Assembly: GCF_024972755.1 (NCBI RefSeq)
Contig: NZ_CP087724.1
Coordinates: 868,001-932,000 of the forward strand
Origin: Halanaeroarchaeum sp. HSR-CO
GTDB taxonomy: Archaea; Halobacteriota; Halobacteria; Halobacteriales; Halobacteriaceae
Length of the DNA stretch: 64,000 nucleotides
Direction: 5' to 3'
The position numbers and the translations under genes are program-made. The notes beneath the pieces are model-generated. The model was not told the origin of the DNA, made no database searches, and worked only from the letters and a program-made list of their open reading frames with translations. This document shows, piece after piece, positions 34,036 to 42,580 of this stretch. Numbering within the stretch: the stretch's first letter is position 1; every line of letters begins with the position of its first letter.

Positions 34036-35873
34036 CCGGACCAGCCCGCCATATGTTCACCGAGTCCGAGGGCGGTTCGGAGTGTGCCTGCGAGCACGAA
34101 TTCGTGGACGATCGACTCGTGGTCGACGCCGAGGAGTGCTCCGGCGACGGGGACCTCGCCACGGAGTCGGCGTGTCGCGCACACGTCGTTCGTTCGCTTC
34201 GCGAGCGTTCGGTCGCGGTCGTGCGCGTGGAGCGCGACGGCGTCGCGGTCTCGTACGAGGGCCGGGCCGCCCGACTGTTGTCGACCGCTGGAGCGTTCGC
34301 CGCCCGCGTCGCGGCGCGCGATGCCGAACTCGCGGAGCGGACCGAACGGGCACCACTCGCCGCCGCACGAGACGCCGCCAGTCGAGTGGGCCCGGTACGG
34401 GACCTGGCAACGGAGACGGGCTTTGTCCGGTATGCGGACTTGGACGACCTCGACTCTGTTCTCGTCGGTGCGATCGGGCCGTCGATCGCCGCCGCCAGGC
34501 TCGATCCCCGACCACCTGAAGACGCCCGGGTCCTCGCGTCACGGGTACTCGATTCCGGTGCCACGGCGCGGGTCTACGAGACGGATGGCGACCGTCGCTA
34601 CCACCTGGAACCGCTCGAGTACACCTTCGGAGCGACGGCCTTCGCGACGCTGGAACGGGCCCACGCCGAACTCGCCACGCTGGAACCCGGGCGTCGGTCG
34701 GCACACGACGCAGTCGCCACCGTCGCGGGCGCCGACCAGCCCCTGGATGCACTGGGTCGCGTTCTCGCGAAACACACCCAGGGATACGGCGTCCTCGACG
34801 ACCTGTTCGCGGATCCCCGCGTGGGTGAGGTGTACGTCAACGCCCCGGCCGACGAAACGCCGCTCCACGTCCGCGTCGACGGACGGACCATGCAGACGAA
34901 CGTGCGACTGACCGAACGGGGTGCGAAACTCGTTGCCTCCCGCATCCGCATGGAGAGCGGCCGGTCGTTCTCGCGGGCCGACCCGACCGTCGACGCCCTG
35001 CTCACGGACGTCGGCGGCCGGACGGCAGTCCGCGTCGCCGGCGTCCAGCCCCCGGCGAGTGACGGCCTCGCGTTCGCCTTCAGGGCCGAGGCGACCGACG
35101 AGTGGCGCCTCTCCACGCTGGTGGATCTCGGCACGCTCTCGCCGCGAGCGGCCGGATTCCTCGCGACGGCGATGAGCCGTGGCGCTGCCGTCCTCGTCGC
35201 CGGACCACGGGGCGCCGGGAAGACGACGCTCGCGTCCGCGTTGCTCTGGGAACTGCCACGGGAAAAGCGACTCCTCGCCATCGAGGACACCCCCGAACTC
35301 CCGATACGATCGATCCAGGCGGCCGGTCGGGACGCACAGCGACTCCAGGCGGCACCGGACGACGCCGATCTCTCCCCCGCAGCGGCCTTGCGAACCGCGC
35401 TCCGACTCGGCGATGGTGCCCTCGCCGTCGGCGAGGTCAGGGGGCCGGAGGCCGCCGTCCTCTACGAGGCGATGCGAGTCGGCGCGGCGTCCAGTGCCGT
35501 CCTCGGAACCATCCACGGCGAGGGCGCCGACGGCGTGCGGGAGCGGGTCGTGTCCGATCTGGGCGTCCCGGCGTCGTCGTTTCGAACGACCGACCTCGTC
35601 GTGACCATCGTCCCGGACGGTGCAGACCGGCGGGTCGCGGCCATCGAGGAGATAACGGACGCTGGCCCGAGCACGCTCTTCGAACTGACGGACGACGGCG
35701 TCGAACCGACCGGGCGGATCGCCAGAGGGAACAGCGAATTCGTCGCCGCGATGGCCACGGCCTCGGAGTCCTACGCGGACGTCCGTGAGAGCATCGGGGA
35801 GCGCGTGCCGGACTTCGAGGCCGTCACACCGGCCGCCGATTCGGTGCCGCGTCCGGAGACGGTGACGCCATGA
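34032..35873 (+). CDS. Type IV pilus / type II secretion assembly ATPase (GspE/TadA family), intact
   Basis: The 613-residue ATPase powers assembly or secretion from the cytoplasmic side of TadC. Its N-terminus has spaced Cys (CACEHEFVDDRLVVDAEEC, then C48), a possible metal site. The core begins near 235 (ADQPLDALGRVLAKHTQGYG). Walker A is GPRGAGKTT (391-399), the acidic box AIEDTPELP is near 416, Walker B AVGEVRGPEA near 465-474 and the His box GTIHGEGAD near 492. These motifs are complete, in contrast to the paralogue at 2443-4545. Starts and stops overlap the neighbours by ATGA on both sides. Confidence 0.92.
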   Translation: MTGPARHMFTESEGGSECACEHEFVDDRLVVDAEECSGDGDLATESACRAHVVRSLRERSVAVVRVERDGVAVSYEGRAARLLSTAGAFAARVAARDAELAERTERAPLAAARDAASRVGPVRDLATETGFVRYADLDDLDSVLVGAIGPSIAAARLDPRPPEDARVLASRVLDSGATARVYETDGDRRYHLEPLEYTFGATAFATLERAHAELATLEPGRRSAHDAVATVAGADQPLDALGRVLAKHTQGYGVLDDLFADPRVGEVYVNAPADETPLHVRVDGRTMQTNVRLTERGAKLVASRIRMESGRSFSRADPTVDALLTDVGGRTAVRVAGVQPPASDGLAFAFRAEATDEWRLSTLVDLGTLSPRAAGFLATAMSRGAAVLVAGPRGAGKTTLASALLWELPREKRLLAIEDTPELPIRSIQAAGRDAQRLQAAPDDADLSPAAALRTALRLGDGALAVGEVRGPEAAVLYEAMRVGAASSAVLGTIHGEGADGVRERVVSDLGVPASSFRTTDLVVTIVPDGADRRVAAIEEITDAGPSTLFELTDDGVEPTGRIARGNSEFVAAMATASESYADVRESIGERVPDFEAVTPAADSVPRPETVTP

Positions 35874-37552
35874 CGACAGACGAACGACGTCGGTGCCACG
35901 GGCTGGCGGTGGCCGTCGAGGAGTCGATCCCCATCGACGACACGCCCGAACTCTCCCGACACCCGTGTCTCACCGTCGCCGGCGTGACCCTGGTTGCTGG
36001 TGCCTTCCTCGTCGTCGCGGGTAGTGTTCTGCTGGCGTCCGGGCCGGCCCGTGCTGCAGGAGTCGGATCCGGTGTCGCGCTGGGCGCGCTCGCGACGTAC
36101 GGAACCTGGTTCGCGCCGTCGACGGTCGAGGCGTATCGCCGCAGGACGGCCGTCGGCTCGGTGCCAGAAGTGGTGGCCTACGCCGTGCTCCAGGCGCGGC
36201 TGACGCCATCGCTCGAACGGGCCGCTCGCTTCGCCGGGGAACAGTCGGGCGGGCTGCTCGGCCACGACCTCGCCACCGTGGGGAGTGGCGACGTCACCGG
36301 GCAGGCCGGATGGGAATCTTTCGCCGCCGAGTGGTCCGCGTACGACGAGTCGCTCCCGCGGTCGGTCGCTTTGCTCACCGCGGGGATCGACTCGGCACAA
36401 CCGGCCCGTGATGCACTGCTCGACCGCGCCCTCGATACCGCCCTTTCGGGGTCCCGAGAACGAGTGGCGACTTTCGCGGCGTCGATCAGGGCTCCGGCGA
36501 CGGGAATCTACGCTTTCGGTGTGCTCTTGCCGCTCGCGATGGTGGGGCTGCTCCCCGTGGCCTCGAGTGCGGGGGCCGGCGTCTCGCCCGCCGCCATCGC
36601 CGTACTGTACGATGGGGTCATCCCGATCGGTCTCCTGGCGGCGAGTGGTTGGCTCGCCGCTCGTCGGCCCGCCGTCTCACGCCCGCCCACCGGTATCGAC
36701 AGTCTCGCGTCTTCACGATCCGCGACCCACACGATTCTTCTCGCCGCCGGGGCGGGCGTCACGGCAGGCGTCCTCGCGACCCTCGTGCTACCGGCCTGGA
36801 CGATCTGGATCGTGGCGCCCGGAATCGCCGTCGGCACGGCGGCGATCTACTGGTTCGACCCGATCCGGAACCGCCGACGGCGGGTGGAATCCATCGAGTC
36901 CGGGATCCCCGATGCCGTTTCGCTCGTCGGGCACCGACTGGCGGCTGGCGACCCACTGGAGTCCGCAATCGCCGTCGTCGGGGAGCGGATGACCGGCGAG
37001 ACGGCCAGCGTGTTCCGCGATGGGACGCGCATACATCGACGGCTCCGGGTGACTGTTCCCGAGGCGTTTACCGGGTCTGGCGGCGCTCTCTCCGCGTTCG
37101 AGAGTCGACGAACGGAGACGGCCGTCGCGCTGCTCGCCGCCGCAGCACGGAACGGCACGGCGGGTGGCGAGACCCTCGTCGACATCGCCGGCTACCTCCG
37201 CGATCTGGACGACGTCGAACGGGACGCGCGTCGTGAACTGTCGCGGACGACGGACACCTTGCGACAGACCGCGCTGGTGTTCGGTCCCGCCATCGCCGGC
37301 GTCACCGTCGCGCTCGCGACCGGCATGGGCTCGCTCGGCGAGCACGGCCAGGCCGTCCCGGTTCCCGCGCTGGGTGTCGCCGTCGGTGGGTACGTCCTGG
37401 CGCTCGCCGTCGTCCTCCCGGCGCTCTCCGTGGTTCTCGAACGGGGGTTCGATGGGGCGATCGTCGGCCACCGGGTCGGCATCGCGCTCCTCACCGCCAG
37501 CACCGTCTATCCCATCACGTTCCTCGCGGCCCGCAGCGTGGTACAGGTTTAA
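35870..37552 (+). CDS. tadC: TadC/GspF-family membrane platform protein of the pilus-like operon
   Basis: The 560-residue protein has two GspF-like halves and about eight hydrophobic helices: pairs near 40-85, 205-265, 285-320 and 465-560. The cytoplasmic domains include PEVVAYAVLQARLTPSLERA near 102 and SGIPDAVSLVGHRLAAGDPL near 343, each followed by the characteristic helical bundle. It receives force from the ATPase encoded just upstream (ATGA overlap). The next gene begins 26 bp after its stop, a slight break in an otherwise overlapping operon. Confidence 0.88.
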   Translation: MTTDERRRCHGLAVAVEESIPIDDTPELSRHPCLTVAGVTLVAGAFLVVAGSVLLASGPARAAGVGSGVALGALATYGTWFAPSTVEAYRRRTAVGSVPEVVAYAVLQARLTPSLERAARFAGEQSGGLLGHDLATVGSGDVTGQAGWESFAAEWSAYDESLPRSVALLTAGIDSAQPARDALLDRALDTALSGSRERVATFAASIRAPATGIYAFGVLLPLAMVGLLPVASSAGAGVSPAAIAVLYDGVIPIGLLAASGWLAARRPAVSRPPTGIDSLASSRSATHTILLAAGAGVTAGVLATLVLPAWTIWIVAPGIAVGTAAIYWFDPIRNRRRRVESIESGIPDAVSLVGHRLAAGDPLESAIAVVGERMTGETASVFRDGTRIHRRLRVTVPEAFTGSGGALSAFESRRTETAVALLAAAARNGTAGGETLVDIAGYLRDLDDVERDARRELSRTTDTLRQTALVFGPAIAGVTVALATGMGSLGEHGQAVPVPALGVAVGGYVLALAVVLPALSVVLERGFDGAIVGHRVGIALLTASTVYPITFLAARSVVQV

Positions 37553-37578
37553 ACCACAGGACCGGGCCACCCCGTCCC

Positions 37579-38046
37579 ATGAACGCGACTCCCGCCGACG
37601 TACCGTTCGTCTGGATCGCCCTGCTCGTCGTCAGCGCGAGCGTCCTCGGTGTCGTCCTCTCGGTACCGACCGCACCGCCACCAGACGCCGACCGGGTGGC
37701 GGCCGCCATCGACGAGGTCGCGGCCACCGACCACGCCGCTGAGACGGTGATACCGATCGATGCGACGGCGGTCAGGATCGAACCGACGTCGATCGCCCTT
37801 CGAGATTCGGGCGGGTCGGCCCACGCGTCGCTGTACTTCGGGCCGGTCGTACCGGCGCAGCCCGGCAGTGACCTCGCGGCGGTGGCACGGGGGACGCGGC
37901 CCGATGCCCTGTATGCCACCCCGGCGGCGTTCGAAGCCGCTCTCGACCGAGCACACACCCGAGAGCACACCTGGCGAACGGCTGGCGACGAACTCCGAGT
38001 TCGTCGGGTCCAGTTCGGGGAGGTCGACGGTGTCATCGTCGGGTAG
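37579..38046 (+). CDS. N-terminally anchored protein of the pilus-like operon (1 of 4)
   Basis: The 155-residue protein has one N-terminal hydrophobic helix (PFVWIALLVVSASVLGVVLS, about 9-28) and then an extracellular domain. It begins PPPDADRVAAAIDEVAATD and has a beta-rich middle (AVRIEPTSIALRDS, ASLYFGPVVPAQPGS). No pilin cleavage motif is obvious. It overlaps the next gene by 17 bp. From memory the haloarchaeal family set DUF7283-DUF7286 matches these four genes in this order. The likely role is a pseudopilin or structural part. Confidence 0.72.
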   Translation: MNATPADVPFVWIALLVVSASVLGVVLSVPTAPPPDADRVAAAIDEVAATDHAAETVIPIDATAVRIEPTSIALRDSGGSAHASLYFGPVVPAQPGSDLAAVARGTRPDALYATPAAFEAALDRAHTREHTWRTAGDELRVRRVQFGEVDGVIVG

Positions 38047-38404
38047 CAGGGCCCAGGTCGAACCGCTCCCCGCGCTCGTCGCGGTGAGCGCGTTCGTCGC
38101 CGCACTGGGGGTCTACGCGGTCGCGTTCCACGACGTGCCCACCGATACCGACCGGGACGTCGCGACGCAGGCGCTCGCGGCGGTGGTGGAGTCCGCGTCG
38201 ACCGCCGGCGTTCTCAACCCGGCGGCGGTTCCAGACGACGGCCCGGGTGGCCACGAGATGGCGGTCGTCGTCCGGGCCGACGGCAGCGAGTGGAACACGG
38301 GCCCCGAACCCCCGGCCGATGCCAGATCGGCGACGAGACAGGTCCTCGTCGGCACCGATCGCGGTGAGCAGGTGGGGCGCATCAGGGTCTGGGTGTGGCG
38401 ATGA
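38030..38404 (+). CDS. N-terminally anchored protein of the pilus-like operon (2 of 4)
   Basis: The 124-residue protein starts at a GTG inside the previous gene. SRAQVEPLPALVAVSAFVAA, then LGVYAVAF, form a short charged leader followed by a hydrophobic helix, the layout of archaeal pilin-like proteins and TadE-like minor pilins. The outside domain has DRDVATQALAAVVESAS and a beta part ending VGRIRVWVWR. The stop overlaps the next ATG by ATGA. The exact start is less sure than its neighbours because the codon is GTG. Confidence 0.7.
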   Translation: MSSSGSRAQVEPLPALVAVSAFVAALGVYAVAFHDVPTDTDRDVATQALAAVVESASTAGVLNPAAVPDDGPGGHEMAVVVRADGSEWNTGPEPPADARSATRQVLVGTDRGEQVGRIRVWVWR

Positions 38405-38949
38405 ACCGGGGTATCAGTACGGTCCTCGACGTGGGATTCGCCATCGTCCTGGTGGGCGCGAGCGTCGCGGTCCTCGCCGGCGTCCCCGCGACGGGCGTCG
38501 ACCAGCAACCCGCCGTCCACGCGAGCGGTGGTGTCGCCGTTGCCGGCAGCACCATGACGGTGGAGTACGAGCGAGAAGACGATCGATCGGCAGTCGTCAC
38601 ACGGACCGTCGCGGGCCACGTTCGCGATGCGGCCATCGCACGGGACCAGGGCGTCGGGGAGCCGTACGTCAGTGCCGTCGAGGCGGACGTCGCCGATCGC
38701 ATCGCGGAGACGGGGACGCGCACGCAAATCGTCGGCGCGTGCGTCGAGGACGGTCGTGCGTCGACGATGGGGCCTGAGACGAGACATGAGAGCGCAGACG
38801 CGGGACAGGACGCCGGGACCGTCGTCGCTGGTCCCGCGCCACCGACCGGGGCACCGGTCGACGCGACGGTGTATCGCTGGAACGAGTCCGCAGTCCCGAC
38901 TTCGACGGCGTGCCAGCCGGTCGTCGTCGTCCGGAGCTGGTCGCCGTGA
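38401..38949 (+). CDS. N-terminally anchored protein of the pilus-like operon (3 of 4)
   Basis: The 182-residue protein begins MNRGISTVLDVGFAIVLVGA, then SVAVLAGVP, a short basic leader and hydrophobic helix typical of archaeal pseudopilins (RGIS-type leaders). The rest is extracellular: YEREDDRSAVVTRTVAGHVR, two Cys (near 122 and 172) that could pair, and a disordered acidic section (PETRHESADAGQDAG). Overlaps by 4 bp on both sides tie it firmly into the operon. Confidence 0.74.
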   Translation: MNRGISTVLDVGFAIVLVGASVAVLAGVPATGVDQQPAVHASGGVAVAGSTMTVEYEREDDRSAVVTRTVAGHVRDAAIARDQGVGEPYVSAVEADVADRIAETGTRTQIVGACVEDGRASTMGPETRHESADAGQDAGTVVAGPAPPTGAPVDATVYRWNESAVPTSTACQPVVVVRSWSP

Positions 38950-41822
38950 CCTTCGTCGCTGACGAGCGAGGCCGCGTGCCGTTCGCGCTCGTCGCGGCGC
39001 TGTTGCTCGTGAGCAGTCTGACGTACACGAGCGGCCTCGTCCACGAGGAACCCGCGGAACCGGTCTCCCCCCGACTGGTCGAGGAGGCGACCGCCGAGGC
39101 TCGCATCCAGCTCGGGAGCGTGGCACAGACGGCCGATCGGAACGCGGCGGCCGAACCCGTGACGACCGTGGCGACGACCCGACTCGGCCGGCTACTCGCC
39201 GACGACCCGTTCGAACGCTCCCTCGAACTCCGTATCGCCGTACTGGCTCGCCAGGACGTCGTCGCGAATCGCACAACCGACGGGTCCACCGTCGATGTCA
39301 CGGTTCCACCGATCACGGACGAAGCTGACGCCCGCCGCGCGCTCGGGGAAGTATCGACGACTCACCTCACCGACGACAGATACCGCGTTCGTCTGGAGAA
39401 CGTCTCCGTGACGGTCCACCGAGATGGGCGTGTCGTGGACGACGACACCATCGCCCTCGAGACGACGGTCGCGCTCCCCTCGATGGCCGTTCACCAGCGT
39501 GCACGGACCTTCGAGCGCCGACTGTCGGCGGGGGTCACTGAAGCAGGCCTCGAGCGAGGACTCACCACCCGTCTGTTCGCACTGGCCTGGGTTCGTGGCT
39601 ACGCGCAGTACGGCGGCGCACCGATATCGAACGTCGTGGCGAACCGGCACGTCGGCGTCCTCACGAACGACGCCCTCGTCGACCAGCAGGTGGCCACCTT
39701 CGGCCGGGCCGACCCCGACAGCCGGCGCGGCGTGGCCCGGGCGGGTGCGGACGTCGCCGTCGCCGACGGGGTCGGCGGGATGGAGAGTCTCATCTCCGCC
39801 GAGATGGGGCCCGACGACGAGGCGGCCAAACCCGAGGGTGCCGCGTCACTCGGGGCCATCGATACGCCGTCGGTCATGGACGATTCCCACGAGTATGACG
39901 TGGGCCGCGGTGCGGACGAGGCGTTCGTGGACTTCGTCGATGGAAGCGGGCTGGACGACGCGCTCTCGGCGGCGTATCGGGCTCGGATCCGCCCGGCGGC
40001 CACGGCTCGACAGACCGACTATTCGGTACGCCACGGCGGCAGTCGACCGGCGAACGGGACGCCTCAGTTCTCGTACACGACGACCGACAGAACGGTCAGC
40101 GGAGACGACCGGACGGCCGGTCGGGGATCGACGGTGCTCCGATACGATCGGACGGTCACGGTCACAGAGACGGAGTACACCTACTGGATGGTCAACCGGT
40201 CGGTCGTCGCCACGACGAGTACCGAACGGGAGCGCACCTACGACGTCTCCATCGACGTCCGCTGTCGCTACGACGCTCCCGACGCTCCGGGCGGTCGCGT
40301 GACCCGCGAGTGCCCATTCGGGGGGACGGCACGGGCCGACCTCGAAGGCGAGGCGGCCAGCGCCATAGCGGGCCGGTTCGGCGGCGTGGATTCGATTGCC
40401 GAAGACGCCGTCCGTGGCGACCCGTCGTACCGGTGGCGGGCGGTTTCCGTGGATCCGCCGCGACGGGCCCGTGAGCGAGCGTACGCTTCGACCGCCGACC
40501 TGCGAGACGACCTTCGGGACGTCGACGTCGCGGTCGAACCAGCATCGATGGCGTCGACGGCGAATCCGGCGTCTCGGCTGTCCGAGACCGTCCATCGGCG
40601 CCACGACCGGCTGGTGGCAGCCCCCCGATCCTATCGCTCGGCCGCCGCGGTGGCGGAGTTCGTCGCCAGAGAGCGGTACCTCGACGCGATGGAGGCCGAC
40701 CTCGACGACCACTCGTCGACGTTCGCCGGGATGCAGGACGCGCTGGGGGACGTGATGGCCGACCACGCGGTCCCGAGTGAGCCACCTGCGGGAGAACCCG
40801 ACACGCTCTCTCCCATCGCCTCGTCCGTCGAGGCCGAACCACGGTACCTGTCGCTCGAGGCCCAACGGGGGTCGCCCAACCTCGCCGCCAGGAACGTCAA
40901 CGTGTTCACGGTTCCCTACGGGGACGTCGCGGACTCGGTCTCGGGAGTCGTCGGCGGGGACGAGGAGTCGACGTCGCTCTCGACGGCGACCAGCACCCTC
41001 GTGGCCACGAACCGCGCGCTCGCCGAGGAGCCCGATCCGCAGTTGCGTGCCGAACGGGACGGACTGCGCGAAGCGATCCGTCAGTCGCTCGACGCCGTCC
41101 GCGAGGAACAGCGACGGGCGCTTCGGGAGGGCGCTGGACTATCACGGACCGAGGCGACCAGGGCTCTCGATGCTGGATACGACCGCTACGGTTCGACCGC
41201 GGCGCGGGCCACCGCGATCGTCGAGGGGACGATCTCGGGCGACGTCGCGGCGTCGCTTCCCGACTCGCTGTCGGCGAGCGAGCGTGACCGTGCCCAGGTG
41301 GCACTGCGGGTGGCGACGACCGAGGCGCGAGACGCAGCGTCGGTCAGCGTCGACGAATCTACCGTCTCCGCCGCGACCGATCGATTGCGCCCCCACGTCC
41401 GCGAGGGCGTCGACCAGGCGGTTCGGGTGGGGACCCATCGTGCGGTGTCGCTGGGGAAACGGCGGGCGATGCGCTCGGCCGCGGCCGAGATCCCTGCTGG
41501 ACTCCCGCTGACGCCCGTTCCGGGCCAGTGGTACGCGACGGCGAACGTCTGGGTGGTCTCTGTCGAGGGCGGTTACGACCGATTCACCGTCGAGACGCCG
41601 CGGACGACGCCGATTCACGGCGACGACGGGACGGTGTCGTACGTCCGCGAATCGGCGGCCGTGACACTCGACGTCGACGGCGACGGTATCGAGGAGACTA
41701 TCGGCCGGAACGAACCGATCGACCTCTCCGCCGACACCGGGGTCGTCGTGGTGGTCCCGCCAGGTCCCGCCGGTGTGGGTGATACGAACGGGGTCGCCGA
41801 CGAACGGTCCCCCGGCTGGTGA
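38946..41822 (+). CDS. Large anchored ectodomain protein of the pilus-like operon (4 of 4), 958 residues
   Basis: This is the biggest protein of the operon. A short leader (VTFVADERGRVPFALVAALL) and one hydrophobic helix (about 10-30) are followed by some 930 extracellular residues. No second membrane helix is seen. Features are helical stretches (RLVEEATAEARIQLGSVAQT), a Thr/Arg-rich middle with paired Cys (VRCRYDAPD...TRECPFGGT, near 441-457), long Ala/Arg helices (about 690-850) and a closing beta domain (VWVVSVEGGYDRFTVETPRT, DVDGDGIEETIG). The GTG start overlaps the previous stop. Role unknown: an adhesin-like tip, stalk or secretion gate are possible. Confidence 0.8.
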   Translation: MTFVADERGRVPFALVAALLLVSSLTYTSGLVHEEPAEPVSPRLVEEATAEARIQLGSVAQTADRNAAAEPVTTVATTRLGRLLADDPFERSLELRIAVLARQDVVANRTTDGSTVDVTVPPITDEADARRALGEVSTTHLTDDRYRVRLENVSVTVHRDGRVVDDDTIALETTVALPSMAVHQRARTFERRLSAGVTEAGLERGLTTRLFALAWVRGYAQYGGAPISNVVANRHVGVLTNDALVDQQVATFGRADPDSRRGVARAGADVAVADGVGGMESLISAEMGPDDEAAKPEGAASLGAIDTPSVMDDSHEYDVGRGADEAFVDFVDGSGLDDALSAAYRARIRPAATARQTDYSVRHGGSRPANGTPQFSYTTTDRTVSGDDRTAGRGSTVLRYDRTVTVTETEYTYWMVNRSVVATTSTERERTYDVSIDVRCRYDAPDAPGGRVTRECPFGGTARADLEGEAASAIAGRFGGVDSIAEDAVRGDPSYRWRAVSVDPPRRARERAYASTADLRDDLRDVDVAVEPASMASTANPASRLSETVHRRHDRLVAAPRSYRSAAAVAEFVARERYLDAMEADLDDHSSTFAGMQDALGDVMADHAVPSEPPAGEPDTLSPIASSVEAEPRYLSLEAQRGSPNLAARNVNVFTVPYGDVADSVSGVVGGDEESTSLSTATSTLVATNRALAEEPDPQLRAERDGLREAIRQSLDAVREEQRRALREGAGLSRTEATRALDAGYDRYGSTAARATAIVEGTISGDVAASLPDSLSASERDRAQVALRVATTEARDAASVSVDESTVSAATDRLRPHVREGVDQAVRVGTHRAVSLGKRRAMRSAAAEIPAGLPLTPVPGQWYATANVWVVSVEGGYDRFTVETPRTTPIHGDDGTVSYVRESAAVTLDVDGDGIEETIGRNEPIDLSADTGVVVVVPPGPAGVGDTNGVADERSPGW

Positions 41823-41868
41823 GACCGGGAGCAACATCCCCAATACCCCTGCCAGCGTATGGGCGGGC

Positions 41869-42303
41869 ATGCTCCTGGATCCGATCGACGCTCCTGCGGA
41901 AACGACGGCCGAGGACCTTCATCTCGCGTACCTCGAGGAACTCGCCGCGGTCGTCTCGGACGTGGGCGTCGACGAAGCGGCGGACCGGACGGGGATTCCA
42001 GCAGATACGCTCGCGGCGCTCGTCGCCGGTGAGCAGCCCCAACTCGTGCTGGACGACGCCGCGGCGATACTGGCGCTGACCGACGACTGGCCGGACGCGG
42101 ACGTGGTGATGCTCGAGATCCGCGACTCGATCATGCTAGGGATGAGTTCGGCGGTCCTCGACGTCGACGCACTCGAGCGAGCACTCGACGACGGGCTGGA
42201 CGCGAAGACGATCCAGCAGATGATAGAGGGACGCCGGCCGTTACCACTCGCGACCTACGCGGCCATCGCGTTGACCATTCGCCGTGAGAACGACTACGCC
42301 TAG
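41869..42303 (+). CDS. DUF5791-like haloarchaeal protein
   Basis: The 144-residue acidic protein is all helical: TAEDLHLAYLEELAAVVSDV, GVDEAADRTGIPADTLAALV (a helix-turn-helix-like segment), DDAAAILALTDDWPDAD, IRDSIMLGMSSAVLDVD, and IQQMIEGRRPLPLATYAAIA. It resembles a family I recall as DUF5791. The helical repeats could bind DNA or protein, but no function is known. It starts 46 bp after the pilus-like operon and may be its last gene. It overlaps the convergent zinc-finger gene stop by 3 bp. Confidence 0.75.
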   Translation: MLLDPIDAPAETTAEDLHLAYLEELAAVVSDVGVDEAADRTGIPADTLAALVAGEQPQLVLDDAAAILALTDDWPDADVVMLEIRDSIMLGMSSAVLDVDALERALDDGLDAKTIQQMIEGRRPLPLATYAAIALTIRRENDYA

Positions 42304-42467
42304 AGCTGTTTGTACTCGGCTCCACAGTCCGGACACCGACGCACGGCGTAGATCTCGTCCGGGTCGTCCTCGCGGTTGAGTTGCGTTCCGCACGCGGAAC
42401 ACACCAGTCTATCGTAGGTATCCCGTTCCAGTTTGCCGGCCCGGAGGCCCTTGCGTACGGATTCCAT
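42300..42467 (-). CDS. Small CPxCG-type zinc finger protein
   Basis: The 55-residue protein has two knuckles, LVCSACGTQLN and RRCPDCGAEYKQL, preceded by a basic helix MESVRKGLRAGKLERDTYDR. It resembles the Haloferax zinc-finger microproteins (HVO_0758 type, from memory), which affect biofilm or swarming phenotypes there. It probably binds nucleic acid or protein through the ribbon. A TATA-like GGTATTTTTGCC on the minus strand (42490-42501) lies about 28 bases upstream and is bracketed by an inverted repeat. Confidence 0.85.
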   Translation of the reverse strand: MESVRKGLRAGKLERDTYDRLVCSACGTQLNREDDPDEIYAVRRCPDCGAEYKQL

Positions 42468-42486
42468 ACCGACAGTGTGTTCCGGG

Positions 42487-42516
42487 GTGGCAAAAATACC
42501 GTGGTCATTGCCACCA
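42487..42516 (-). promoter_or_regulatory. Inverted repeat bracketing the TATA element of the zinc-finger gene
   Basis: Arms GGTGGCAA (42487-42494) and TTGCCACC (42509-42516) are perfectly complementary, separated by 14 bases. The TATA-like element of the zinc-finger gene overlaps the left arm and spacer. It lies in the gap shared with the divergent MFS gene. Confidence 0.4.
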
Positions 42517-42580
42517 GTTCGGACACCGCTGTGGAACCGCAACGTTTGAGCGATCCAGGTCGGTACCTCGCGACGTGAGC

